This document shows positions 33,701-46,080 of a stretch of 64,000 bases of DNA, piece after piece. How positions within the stretch are numbered: position 1 is the first letter of the stretch; every line of letters starts with the position of its first letter. The position numbers and the translations under genes are program-made. The stretch is taken from NCBI GenBank assembly GCA_037013685.1, contig CM072894.1, forward strand, positions 25,853,529 through 25,917,528, read 5' to 3'. The notes under the pieces are model-generated. The model saw nothing but the letters and a program-made list of their open reading frames with translations. It did no database searches and was not told the DNA's origin. This DNA is from Acridotheres tristis. Its lineage: Eukaryota; Chordata; Aves; Passeriformes; Sturnidae.

Positions 33701-36700
33701 GTTGCCTTTAACAAAAATTTCTCCAGGCTTTTTAAAGTGACTTGTACATAAGGGAGAGCCTCATCTGCCTCTGAGATTTGGTTGTCAGAATTTTTACAGA
33801 TGATGTAAACTGGCACATCGTCATGTTCCTGGGATGGAGACAAAGGCAAAAATAGTTTTTTGTTGCAGTGGTGTTTGGTTTTATAGTTTTTTTTCAAGTT
33901 AGCACTGGGGAGATGAGTGTTCTCTAGAATTTAAACTGGAGAATCAGACTGCAGACCAAGGTATGGGAATGGGGAGCTATTTTTACTGAGAACAGGTTCA
34001 TGAGTGGAAGAAGGGGAGATTAAAGATGGCAAAGAGAAGAAATTCACTCATTGCCCATGAGCAGCATGCTGTTGCCCTGGCTCCATCAGTTCAGCCTATG
34101 TAAGTGTCACTCATGATGGGGTCACAGAGTTATGCTTTCAGTTGTCTGTAAGCTGTAGGTCATATGAAGAACATCTCTTAAAGATCTGACAAAGTATTTT
34201 AGACAGAAGACATAATTTTTTAATTCTTCAAAAGACAAGTTAAATGTATTCATTGCATAAGAAATCTATAATTTAACAGCAGCTGTGCAGCAGCCTTTCC
34301 ATGCTATAGTGCAGTCTACTATATTGATGATTTCAAATATTTATACCATCATCCCACATTCATGAAAAATATTTAAATTAAACATGCATGGGAACAGATG
34401 CCATTCTGTTCTGGCAAGAAAACCTAGTCATAAACTTCTGCTTATGAAATGTTATTTCACTTGACCCCTATCAGTAGGAACTCATGAAAATTAAACTGTG
34501 GAAGGAGAAATATTGTATGTAAGCTCTTCTCTCAGTGAAACCTTTGAGTGGGTATGTGAAGACAAGATGTTTCCATTAAAAGCAGAACACAGTTTGATTT
34601 GATAAGGTGAAGCTCACTGCTTTAACTTCTACTGCGAGAGTCAGTCCCCACTTAAAAGTTTCCTTTCACCTGCAGAAAACACTTCTTAAAGAAGTTTTCT
34701 AGTCCAAATTGCTGCTATTCATTTCAATAGTTAATCCTCCCATTAATTGTTAGAGATGATGAAAAGTAACTACATTTAGTTTTGTATTAAAAAGCAGAAC
34801 TCTACTTTTGTTCTTGCTATACTAAAAAAATCCAGAGAGATATTATTCCTTACTAATTCTAACTTATGTTATGAAATAGGAAAAAGAGAAAGGAAATGTC
34901 ATGTGAAGATTGCAGGCTAAGGATGTCATCAGCCCCAATCTATTCAAGTTAAACATTTACATCTCTGCATGTAGTCCTAAAAGACTACATATGCATTTGA
35001 CTGGCATATTTGTAGCATGGCCTGAACAAACAATTGGTTCTATCTATTGTATCTAATCTATCTTGGCATTTATACAATCCTTTGGATCCTGTTATCTGAT
35101 GGAAGTTAGAAAAATAAGTAGGTGATTTCATGGTTCTCTCCACTTCTAATAGATCCTGTTTGAGATGCTAGGATTGGATTTTCTTCTTCTGGCCTTGCAT
35201 TTCAGCTGTGTTAACAGATTTTTATTGTGTATTGTGTCCTCCCTTCCCCCTCCCCAGTGGATGTAAAAAATCATGGGACTTACTGACACTGGGATAGTTG
35301 TCATCTTACTCCTGTTTTAGTTTGCAGAAGGAAAAAGGAGAGGGGATTCTTGGACTTAGACACTTGTTTTCCTTTTCCACATGATACTGTCCTGAGAATC
35401 AGAATTGGATTGATAGAAAGGTTTGATCATTCCTGGAGTTGAAATGGTCTCGGGATACTGAGCAGTGACAATGAACCAGTATTGCAAATGCATCACACCT
35501 TACATCTGTCCAGAGCACAGAGTTCTGCCTTAGTTTTAATAACAGTCTCCTGATAAAAGGATTCTTTGGCTTGTGGAGGGAGGTCTGTTAGCTCTGTTGG
35601 GATGCAGCCGAGGGCAGCTCAGTATTGCAACATTTTGGCCAAAATCATTGAGAGATGATGCCTGAGAAGTGAAGTAGATTCCCCGGTGACAGAAACCCAA
35701 ATAAACTACAAGATCTTGCAACCTGTATATTAATGAAGCTCACCTTGCTAGCTGGGTACAATTTGCCTTATTCTGCTGACTCTACAGTATACTTTCTGGT
35801 ATCTTTTTTATCCCCAATTTTTATTAATATCATACTAGATAAGAAAGTATTTTTACACCAACAAGATTCCAGGGTTAGGAAGTCATCAGATTCCCCCTCC
35901 ACAATGAAGAAGAAAAGACAAAAGGCACAAGAGCTGACTGGTGATGTGACAAGAGGGTACCTTCATTTTTTTACTCAGAATAGTGTACAAACACTGTTCC
36001 TTTCATGGCCTCTTTACTTGCCTTTGAACTTGATACTGTGTGAGTCGGAAGTAAAAGCAAACCAAGATGCTTGACCTGCGCTATGCAGACAAATGTTAAC
36101 CCAACTCTCACCATGTCCTTAATTCTCTGTTCTTTGTCCCTGTCCTCAAAAGGCTGCATTAAAAAAGATAATACTGTGCTTCGTTGAGAACAGAAGATTT
36201 GTCAAGTTATTAAAAAACCCCAGGAACAAGAGCTAATCTACTCGGGTTTAAACCTTAGCTCACTCAATGAATTGTAGCATGGGGTTTTTTTACAGGTTGC
36301 TTAATTCTGATTTTTTTTTTTTTCAGAAATATATACATGCTCACCTGTACTCTGGGAACTGAGAGAGAAGGAAATCTATTCTTGATAGCAAAGGCTCAGC
36401 AACAATAGATTGCATCTCTCAGATAGACACAGTTTATAGCCAGTAGCCTATTTCAGGTTTTAATATATGTTTGAGCATTTGTGATGTCCTCAGATTTATA
36501 TATGTTTTTTTAGAATGAGTAACATAAACATTCTGGGATTGTATTCTTTTCTTTTTTTCACATCATATTCTCCTCTGCCACTTATCCTATATAACTCCTT
36601 CCCTCCAAAAAAAATTTGAAAAATTTCTAGCTTTTGGATGTTGCCAGGACAACACCATGGAACAATAAAAGGACATTTCTTGGGCATTTTGGCAACAAAG

Positions 36701-37539
36701 CAGTCAAAGATTAAACAACTAAAAATAATAATTTTTTTAAAATATACAAAAAATCCACCAGGATATCTGCCTTAAGGGAATACTGACCAGAATTTCTGCA
36801 TATATGATATAGTTTGCAAAGCAGGAAAGTATTTACCATAACAAACCATGCTTTTTTAGGGTCAAAGAAAGTAGATCATATTTCCTATGGACTAGCCTTG
36901 GAACATTTGTTCATCCTCTGTTTTTTTTTTTTTGTTGTTTTAATATAGCAACTCATGTATCATTACTGTATATTTTTTGCTTTTAAGTAGTAAGTGGATC
37001 AGTTGGACTGAATATTTATGGAAGGTCCTGGGTTGGTAGTCTTAAAAGCTTATAAACCTCTGTTTACATATAGTTTACACATAGTACTGTTAGAGCACAG
37101 GCAATGCAGCAATCCTCTCGCCAGAACATAACACGGTGAAGGGAATGAGTTGCTTGGGTTCCCAGTCCAGCCATGGGCTCTCCAAAAAGTGTCAGAAGGG
37201 TGATTTGCTAGAGAGTACTGAATGATGGACAGGACCTGTTCTGGGACCCTCCAAAGTACTTGTAAGCAAAGTAGTTGTGGGAAAATGCCATTAAGATGCA
37301 GATAGTATCTTCCTGGCTATTTGTATCATGGAAATTAGTGAGCTATCATAATTCTTCAGCATGGGTAAACTGGCTGCAAATGTGCCCTCTATACCAGTGG
37401 CAATCTGCAGTAAGTTCATCGCTTATGACAGAGTTGCTACAGATCTCAAGAAAAGTAACTGAGGAAAGAATTGGCTTTATCTCTGGTCTTTTGATAAGTG
37501 GTATTTTACTAATATAATGTGTACACACCGATATCCTGT
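30791..37539. other. Unannotated non-coding stretch
   Basis: AT-rich unique sequence. Contains a pyrimidine-rich tract near 31,790-31,824, clustered CCATGG words at 32,308-32,332, and T-runs near 36,310-36,324 and 36,921-36,933. A 151-codon minus-strand frame (31,617-32,072) has no domain. No gene or repeat family recognised. Confidence 0.5.
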
Positions 37540-37930
37540 GAAATTCCTGCACGTCACCAGCGGTTTTTATTCGTGCCCATTAAAATGCATTACAGTGAGG
37601 AGGTTGCTGAAATGTAAATTAAAGGCTACGGCGCTCATAGTTTAACAGCTGCCATGTAGATTGACAGCCTTTGTGCGCCCAGCTGGCAGTGTCAGGTTAG
37701 TGGGTCTCTAGTCACAACATTAATCAGCTTTATTAGTGCCACTAATACCAATTTGTAAGCAGACTGCAAGGATCAGACGGCCCAGCTGTCAGGCACTGCA
37801 CATAGATTATTACAGGATTTCTTTTTATTGTTTAAGATTGGAATTATAATTTAATTACAGAATTTAACTATTTTTTACACCCACTGAAAACTAGCAAAGG
37901 TTTAATAAAAAGAAATGCTAACTTCTTTAC
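37540..37930. promoter_or_regulatory. Candidate conserved non-coding element (strong motif content)
   Basis: Three CAGCTG E-boxes (37,646-37,651; 37,680-37,685; 37,783-37,788), a TGACAG (37,662-37,667) and a CTGTCA (37,786-37,791) of MEIS/TALE type, ATTAATCAG, ACTAATACC and TTTAATTACAG homeodomain-type cores, and retained CpGs (ttcgtgcc, ctacggcgctc, gtgcgccc). No frame or repeat. bHLH plus TALE plus homeodomain words in one CpG-retaining block is typical of deeply conserved neural or mesodermal enhancers. Function and conservation are inferred. Confidence 0.45.
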
Positions 37931-37955
37931 TCTGCCGTTCTACCATGTTTTCTAC

Positions 37956-37995
37956 TTCCCGCTCCCCATCCTCCTCCCCGCCTCCACCCCAGCAC
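37956..37995 (+). repeat. Pyrimidine-rich (CT/C-rich) tract
   Basis: Nearly pure C/T sequence with C-runs. Simple low-complexity DNA between the CNE candidate and unique sequence. Confidence 0.5.
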
Positions 37996-39309
37996 GCAGG
38001 GGAGAGAAAATGAATTCGCTTCACAAAACCTGTTGTAGCATATCACTTGCTGAGATGAAGAACTTCTTACACTGCAGCAACAGCTCATATTGTGCTAGTC
38101 AGGATTTCCAACTGATTTCAACAGATTTTCCTTACTGCGTTGATGTGATATACTCAGTGCCTTGAAGGACCAAGAAATAGATGGATTGTGTTTATAATTT
38201 CCTCAAAAAAAACCTGCTAGCCGCCTGCCTAGTTCCTAGTTTCATCATAGTAATTACTAATTTTTCATCAAAATGTGTGTGTAAACTTCACGAATCTGAG
38301 GGCTTTACTAAATTAAGGTCATGTTGTACAGTAAAATCTGATTCAAGAAAAGCAGAGCAAATATAAATACATGGAGATCTCTTAAAACTTCCTCTTCTCT
38401 TTTGGCATGGGACCTCTTGTCCTTATTACATTACACATAAGTTTCAACTCAGTTTTAATTAATGATTTTAAATTAGGCTAAGAGGATATTAGCTTGCAAA
38501 GCCCAGCAATGAAGAATGGATGTTGTGGCTCAGACACAACCTTCCAAAATCTCTGCAGCTCACATCTTATAACACTTTCATGTCGGTCATACAGATTACA
38601 TTTCCTGCAACATTAAAGCAGCTTTTCTAGTGGGTCAGAAACATGATAGGTTTATCCCTCAGTGTGGCCTGAAAATATACTGAGGAGGGGAAAAAAAAGC
38701 CTTTAACATCTACTTAGAGTATGGAAAGAAGTAAACTTAAAATTTCAGAGACTTCGAAGACTTATGCGGGAGATTTTTTTCAACAAGTGTTACAGAGGTT
38801 TTCTGGTATCCCAAAATGCAGGGTAAAGAGAATTCCAGCTGGGAGGTCTCTGACCCCAACAGTCTCCTACCTGTACCTGTTGTGTGGCCCATACCCCCAG
38901 TGTTGCCCTACCAGGATTGCTGCAGAAATGGGCAGGCTTTACAGGGCTGTGACTTTATGCTACTGGCTGTCCCCTGTGGTAGGGCAAGTCCCATGTTCCA
39001 CATGGAGAGCCAATGAGACATGCTATTTCTTGTTCTGCTGGATTTCTGTATACCTCGGAAAGCACTGCAACACATACAGATGCAGCTGATATATATGTCT
39101 GATTGAACACTCAGTTTATATTGCCATTGCTGGGCAGGAGCAGAAATACAGTTTCTCTTTAGGAAGATTCTGATTTTAATATATGAATCCTGACAACCAA
39201 ATTTAATCCCATATTTTTCAACCCAAGTGCCAGAATTATGAAGATATTCATAAGAAAAAAAAGAGGGGACAAATTTAAGTTGATTTATTTTATTTAAGAT
39301 TTTTGATTT
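37996..39309. other. Unannotated non-coding stretch
   Basis: No repeat recognised. Overlapping frames of 122 (+, 38,721-39,089) and 154 codons (-, 38,908-39,372) have no domain and oppose one another, so they are taken as chance. Confidence 0.5.
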
Positions 39310-39347
39310 GTATCTTGAAGGAATCTTCCAACCTTGTGATTCTGTAA
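39310..39347 (+). mobile_element. Possible CR1 3' terminal scrap
   Basis: 'gtatcttgaaggaatctt' followed by 'ccaaccttgtgattctgta' resembles the avian CR1 3' end (gatcttgaaggtctttccaacct..gattctatga). Very short, so only tentative. Confidence 0.45.
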
Positions 39348-40149
39348 GTAGCATTTTGGGCAATTTCTGCATCTAAGGTATCAGGCCCAGATGGCAAGTA
39401 TAGTGGAAAATACAGGGGAGCCGTTTTTAAACACGAGGTAAGAAAAAAACTCCATTACATGCAAAGACTAAGAAATGGAAGGCTTCCCATGATGAAAAGT
39501 AACAGTGACCTAATGGACCTCAGATGACCAGAACAGTAAGAAGATGGCCAACAATTGCTGCCCTGTTACATAACAGAGGCAAGTTATTAGCAGATGAAGT
39601 TGCAAAGATTACAGTGCTTACTGCTCTTTGGCAGAAAGCCACAACTTCACTAAAAGTGCCAACTTTATCCATGTTGCCATAAGTAATCGAAGGACACAAG
39701 GGCAAGACCTCATATTTCAATAAATAAAATCTGGAGAATACTTAAAAAGGGACTGCTTATGAATACTTTTATCAATTTACAGATGGTGGGAAAAGTACTA
39801 GACTGATGAAAAACCTAGTGTATACATTTAAAGTAGGAAAAAAATAATTAAGACAGTGCAGCTTAATTTCTTCAGAAAATACTGTTACAAGACATTAAGG
39901 AGATAATGGAAGCAAGGAAAGGCCACAGACTTATTAATAGCAAATAATATCAAATATGTCCAACTTCCTTCTGTAACAAAATAATAGACCCTTTTAATAC
40001 GTGGGAAATTATATTCATTGTGTCTGTTGATTTGTGGGTTTGATGCTGTTTCACAGTGTTTTCTTATAAGTGTACTAGAGAAGTGTATTTCTGATGAAAC
40101 CACTGTGAACAGGGTGCCATTTTAACTGGAAAATTGTAACTGTAGATTG
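39348..40149 (+). other. Unassigned, possibly eroded LINE interior
   Basis: This sequence sits directly 5' of a CR1/L3 3' fragment in the same orientation and could be its decayed interior, but I cannot match it to any reverse-transcriptase motif with confidence. Confidence 0.25.
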
Positions 40150-40565
40150 GAGGGACCAGAGGAGACCAGGCAGAAAGGTCACAGATACAGAAACCTCGGT
40201 ATGGAAGAGAAGAATGAATGAAGGTTCTGTCTGTGGAAGGCAGGATTGAGGGAAGGCAAAGTAATCTTTAAATACATGAAGGGGAGCAAATAAACTGTTT
40301 ATCTTGCATAAGACAAAGTAATACACTCAGATTGTAAAGAGACGTTAGTCATTAGAAAAACCCTGACTTTATAATGGTAAGAATAGTCAAGACTTGCTGG
40401 GAAGATTAGGGAGCCTTTGGTATTGGAAGGCTTTGCAAACAAGTTGGGTGAGCATCTGTCAAAATGACGCAAGCATTGCTGATCTTGTTTTTGGACAGAG
40501 GTGAGCTAGATTTCTCTAGAGGCCTCTTCCAGCTGCCTTCTCCTATAAAATTTGATTCTGTAACA
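40150..40565 (+). mobile_element. CR1/L3-type LINE, 3' part
   Basis: It ends in 'ggtgagctagatttctctag', 'aggcctcttccagctgcctt' and 'gattctgta', the CR1/L3 3' terminus. Upstream, 'gaagaatgaatgaagg..ctgt' and 'atctttaaatacatgaaggg' correspond to the end of the reverse-transcriptase ORF (the region where CR1 codes for ...LRGDLI..YKYLxG). Many stops and frameshifts are present. Old, dead copy, + strand. Confidence 0.7.
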
Positions 40566-43500
40566 TCAGCAACATAATGCATGAGTTGGCTGTGGGCCTT
40601 GCCTTGCTGATATCATCAGCAAGTGCTACTTGGTGGAAAATAGCACAGGTTGTTTTGGGGCCAGGAAGGCACTCCCTGCCGTGCCCCGGGGACCTGATCC
40701 ACTTGGCTGCTCCCAGCTCTGCTTCAGCTGACTTACCTGTGAGTCCTTCTCACAGCAGCTCTCAGCTGCAGGATCAGGGCATCTCCGTGCCAAACCTTGA
40801 GTAAGGAGGAAGGATGCCCCTGGACAGAATGCTTGGCTTGTCAGGATAGGCAGCATTTCAGAAAAGCATCCTAAAGAACCAAGGTGGGCTCTGGGTAGTC
40901 CACAATGACTGCAGAAGAGGAGATGGCCCACAAGTGCAGAAATATTACTGCTGTCTTTACTGGAATAGAGGCTAATAAATCCCCTAGAAATTGTGCAGGA
41001 TCACAAACAAGTACAGCTCTAGGCAATGAAAGTGCAGGATTCAAAAACCTGAAAGTATTAAGAGGTTAAACCTGTACAGGCTGCAGACTTTCTCTGTAAA
41101 TTAGTCAGGCTGAATGAAAGATCATCACATTTTCACAAGCTTCTCTAGCTAAAGAGTGCTTCTGCCAAGTTTTCTTTTGAGTATTTACAGATAACTTCTC
41201 AAACTCAAAAACCTCCCTCTAAAATAAAAGTTTAGATCATTAAGTGTGCACGTTCAATATTTGATGGACTTAAATATTTTATGGAAATCTGCAGAAACAG
41301 AGGAAAGTTACTGGAACATATATGTTCTGATTATAATCCCTCTAGAAATTTGATGGGTTTATTAACCTTATGGAAGCTCAGATAAGTTGAGCGTTTTAAT
41401 TAAATGTAAACAACTTTCTAATAACAACCTTGACGTCTCTTCCCAGAGAGTGATCCTAGAGGCCCAGTGCACTTAGAAATACCAAGGAGTTGCATTACAA
41501 CCTGCTGAGACACTGCTGTACTGTCAAAATGATGTGGCAGTGAGCACATTCTGAACAGTCCTTACCCGATGTTCTGAGTCTCAGTCAGCTTTAAAAATGT
41601 ATTGTTTCCTTCCAGCTTTATTAGTTCTTCATCTCTGTGTAAAGGGTAAGCTTTCCAAAGACTAGAAATTTAATTTGAAGTTTTAAACTAGTTCTGAATT
41701 CAACAGATATTAATAGAACAGAGACATTTTGGCTACCTGTATTTGTGGGGTTTATGCAGTGATGGTCCTGGCATTCTCAGGTGCACTGAGGAGAGTCCCA
41801 GAGGCTGTTGAGAGTCATTCTATGCTTTCTTTCATCACAGTTTTCAGAAGTTATGACCATGGCCAGCATGTATCCCTCTGCAGTCAGGGAGATCAGGATG
41901 TGGAAAATCTTTGGTCAGCAGTAGAGGTAGAAGTCAGAAGCTAATCTGTTTCTGCTGGTGAAATCACCCCGCACATCTTGCATGGCTGCTGCAGACAACT
42001 TGTCATGGCAAGGACATGGGAGTGAAGGTTGGCATGTCCTTCCCTGTACTTTCATATGTGGCTTTTACTGTGGAAGAACTTAGAGGGTTAGTGCACAACC
42101 TATAGCACTTGTTTGGGGTTTTTCTGAGCAAAGAGTTGGTCCTTTCTCAGTCATGAACCTGGCTATTGATTCTGTTCTTTAAATGCTCTGTTGCCTATTC
42201 TTGACTTGCCTACTTTGGGGCAGAAAGAAATTATATCAAGCGGCATACTTATGATCAAGTAAGAAATAGATTATATGCATCTTTGCCAGAAACTGAGAGG
42301 GGTCAGTTTTGTAATTTTTTTGCTAACATGCGTGATATGTTCAGTACTTAACAGGAGTAGCTGAGGCAGTTCAAGATTTTTTAATCAGCAAGGAAGGAGA
42401 GTTATGGAAGTGGAGGGATTTGTTTATTCAGACAAAGAAAAAATAAAAAGTTAAAAATAGCCCCAAAAAGCTTGCAGTCAAGCCATCAAGCAGCACCAAG
42501 GCCGCCTCTCTGTAAATGGGGCAGCCCTTCTGACAGTCAGAGACTGGGGTCCTGCTCTTTAAAATTGGTGGGAGAAACCTGTGAAGAGCAGGCAAGAAGC
42601 AGGTCAGTGAAGCAATTCCCACAGGCTGAGAGCTTGAGGACAAAGCACATTGATCCTTTCCTCTGTGCTGAGGGGAAAGCCCCAGGGAGCAAGAAAGCAG
42701 CATGAAGATGGAAACTATTGTTGCTTGCTATTTTAATCTGTCTCTGCATTTGGAAAAAAACCCAGCACTATTTCTCAATGAAAATGGGTTTATTCCTTTA
42801 CAGAAATCAAGTCGAGGATAGGAATATTAGTTGGGAAAAACTGAGGAAGAATTAATTCTGCAGAGAAGAGGGATGAAAGTCAGCAGGGAAGTGGAGGAGA
42901 GTGAAACTCATTTTGCTCTCCATGTTTATGTCAAAGACCTGGTCTCTGGAGTCCCTTCTGTCCCAGCAATGACATGCCCATGGTTGGACCCAGCTCAAGA
43001 AGAAGCTCATTTGCTACTTGTGTGTGTAAAAGGCTGTCCTGAAGTAGGTCATAACTGTGAGTCGGGAAGGGCTGAGCACCACGACAGAGATCCTGTCTTG
43101 TGGGAACCATACAAAGACCTGAGATTATTTTAGGGAAGAAAAAATTCTACCTAGGGAGCTAGCATTCTAGTCAGGTTCCTTTTAAATGTCAGCTGCTCTG
43201 TGTGTTACCACAGTGGAGCTCAGTCTGCAATAACTGGCATTTATCAAGGCAATCTGTTTATTTTTTTTTTAACATCTCATTTATGGCAGTTTTAAGTTCT
43301 TTACATTGGACTGTAGAAAATCCTCTTACAGATTCAGAAATGATCCCCCATATATTTATATAAACAAAGCTTAGGAATGGGAAATCTAAATTGTTAATCA
43401 CTTGTGCTGTTTTCTCCATGGAAATATCAAGCAGCTTTCCTTTGAGAGGGTAAAATACCCTCTTTGCACTCCATACAAAAAGGTTTTCTTTGTTACACCT

Positions 43501-45899
43501 GCCAGCATGAAAAAGGATTAATTTTAACAGAGCTTAACCTAGCCATCTAGGGGAAGCGGTTTAAATGACTCCATGTCTTGGTTGCTTTTAATGGCACTGC
43601 TCTAGTGACTTCATTTAGTTTTGCAAAATATAAGAGAATTTTTTGACCTGTGCCACTTAAGTTTGTTGAATTTCATCTCAATTGATATAGATAATACAGG
43701 CAAGCCTTTCCTGTACTTCAGTGTGAAAAATACTTACCTATTTCTTTAGATTTTTTTTCAAGAGCATTCATCAGGGACAGCAAATAAAAAGTGCACCTTT
43801 TTGAGCATTACTTCATTTTATAAGGCAATGAATCCAAATTTTGGTGAACATTTGCAGAAGTCTTTCAGGCTGTGTTATATAGTAAGCAAAAAATTGGTGA
43901 GTGTTTTCTGGGTTGCATTATAGGCATTTTCTTCTCTTTTAAGCTATATTAAAATGAACCTGTCTTTTGTAAAATAGGCAAGCCTAGAATTTCTTCTCAA
44001 AGGGACTGGAAAGAAAAATGTTAATTAAAGCAGGAGTTAACAATGGACATATAGTGGCTTTTTATTATCTTGACACCTTCCTTAGCCCTTACTGAAGTGA
44101 AGGAAATTCACAGGGCTACAATGAGCACTGGTGTCACACATCCAGGTTAAAAGAACTTGCTCATCAGAGAATCAGGCTGTGGAAACCTTTAGGAGGAGGT
44201 GCTGCACACCAAGAACGCTGTAGTGAGCACTGGCCTGGAGCTGCTCACCTGCATGAGGCCACAGGGACATGGGACATGCACATCTGTGAGGCTGGTACAG
44301 AGCCACAAACAGGAAAATCACAGGACGCCTGGCTTTTTTAGCTTTTGTGATTTTACTGCCTTTAATGTGCTGTTAAACGTATCAGCATAGAGAATGGATT
44401 TTCAGTTTTCACTTCTGCAAGTAGGTCTTTGGGAAAGAAATTGTGAACAAACGATACTGCAGCGGTGACAAAAATCAGAGAGAAATGCAGTCTCTTCAGT
44501 TCCCCAGCACTGAGGCACTGTAAACAGCTCTTAAACCATCCCTCTTGCATGCCTCAGAAAAAAATGCACCAAATTCAAACAAATAAGCCCTCCCCACTGA
44601 AAATTATTCAAACTTTTAGGACTAGCTGAAATATCTTAAGCACAATAGGCTTGTCTAATTGCTGACATAATTTAAATATTTGAATTGAGCTGCTGCAGGC
44701 TGTATTCAGTAAGAAAACGAGAACTGTGAAGGGTTTTTTTTTTTTGCTTAGTATCCTTCTTGCTCTCTTCTTTTCTTTTTTCTTGGTGTTAGCAGTGGTA
44801 GCGAATAGCTTATTTAGAATTTGCTTTAACCTATTTATAATGAACAACCTCACTAAGCTGAAAAGTAAATTTGTACAAAGGTCCAGGTGACATCAGCTTC
44901 TGCAAATACACTGGAGCAGATCGGTGAACAGGAAGTAATTAAACCTTTTAAAGGAAATAAATCTCACCATTTAATGGAACAAGCAAAAAGTTCTCTATTT
45001 TAGTGTTGATTTTCTTGTGAAGAAATATTTTATATCATAAAATATCCTCACTGAATCTAAGATTTAATCAAAATTTTATACATTTAGACTTTCTTCGTCT
45101 TTGTGAAATCCCTTGAATATAATGAAACATGTCACTTTGAAATGAAGTTTCCTGAGATACAAAAATTTTAGTTTAGTTTAAATATAAAAAAAGAAAAGGA
45201 ATTTATAGAAACTGTTAGTCATTCCTGTACTACTAATACACTATTTTAGCTCTATTATTTTGTTTTCTAGATGCATATTTACACATAAAGCACTATACAA
45301 TAAAGATTTCCAAAATTAATAGAAAATTGTAACTTGCCTTTTTGAAGGATTAAATCTTCATATACATGATATGTTCTTTCTCTTAGTATTATAGAATCGT
45401 TGTTTCTAAAATTACCACAGCAATTTAACTTTTCCCCCTTTTATTTCTGTGAAAGTGAAGGGATAGAAACTGCCTCTGGCAATAGTTCTCTGCTTCCTGA
45501 CAGTGTTGACTTAGCAGTTGTTTGGAAGAAATTGTGGACAAGCTCTGTGAACCTGGTGTCGTATCAATTGCAGCCATGGGTTGGTAGATGCTTCTGTACT
45601 GGAGATGTGTGACCAACAGCAGCTCTGTGACTGTAGCATGAGACCTTTTAGGTTGTAGTGAAAACTTAAGATCTCCCTAGATCTTCCTCTTGTAGCCTGT
45701 GGGATCTGAGGGATCCCTTTTTTGCTGTGCCAGGCTTTTCAAGTCTGCTTAGCACACAGTCATTAGGAGAATAACTGCCCCAGACACATTATTTATAAAT
45801 CTGGATAAACTCTGTAGCTGAATATTTTCAGCACTAGGTTTCTGAAGCCAGGAGAGCACACACCAGTCTAAAAAAGATGGTCTAAGCATTTAATGTGGT
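40566..45899. other. Unannotated non-coding stretch
   Basis: Mixed composition; 40,600-40,800 and 42,430-42,720 are a little GC-richer. T-runs near 43,260-43,270 and 44,734-44,745. No gene, repeat family or RNA gene recognised. Frames up to about 100 codons on both strands show no domains. Confidence 0.5.
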
Positions 45900-46080
45900 A
45901 TTTGATTTAATTTAGATTAAGCCCCTTGAAAAAAGGTTGTCTACAGATCGATAAGGATTTGTCTGTACAGATCCAATAGGTCAGTGGATCAATAAGTGCA
46001 ACTGTATTGCACTTAATTATGATCTGCTTTAAATGGATCATCAAGTATAAATTATTGATTATGGAGTAGTACCAATGTTA
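45900..46080. promoter_or_regulatory. Candidate conserved non-coding element
   Basis: AT-rich block with five GATC-centred words (agatcgat, agatccaa, ggatcaat, gatctgc, ggatcatc) in about 130 bases, ATTTAATTTAGATTA at the left end and TTATTGATTATGG at the right. It includes a 9-bp hairpin (taagtgcaa 45,993-46,001; ttgcactta 46,007-46,015). Call by composition only. Confidence 0.3.

Noticed and set aside
38908..39372. 154-codon minus-strand frame
   Set aside because: It opposes a 122-codon + frame over the same bases and partly covers a CR1-like scrap. No domain.
45384..45412. 'attatagaatcgttgttt' resembling a CR1 terminus
   Set aside because: The match ends after a few bases and the downstream 'ggttggaaaagacc' wording is missing.
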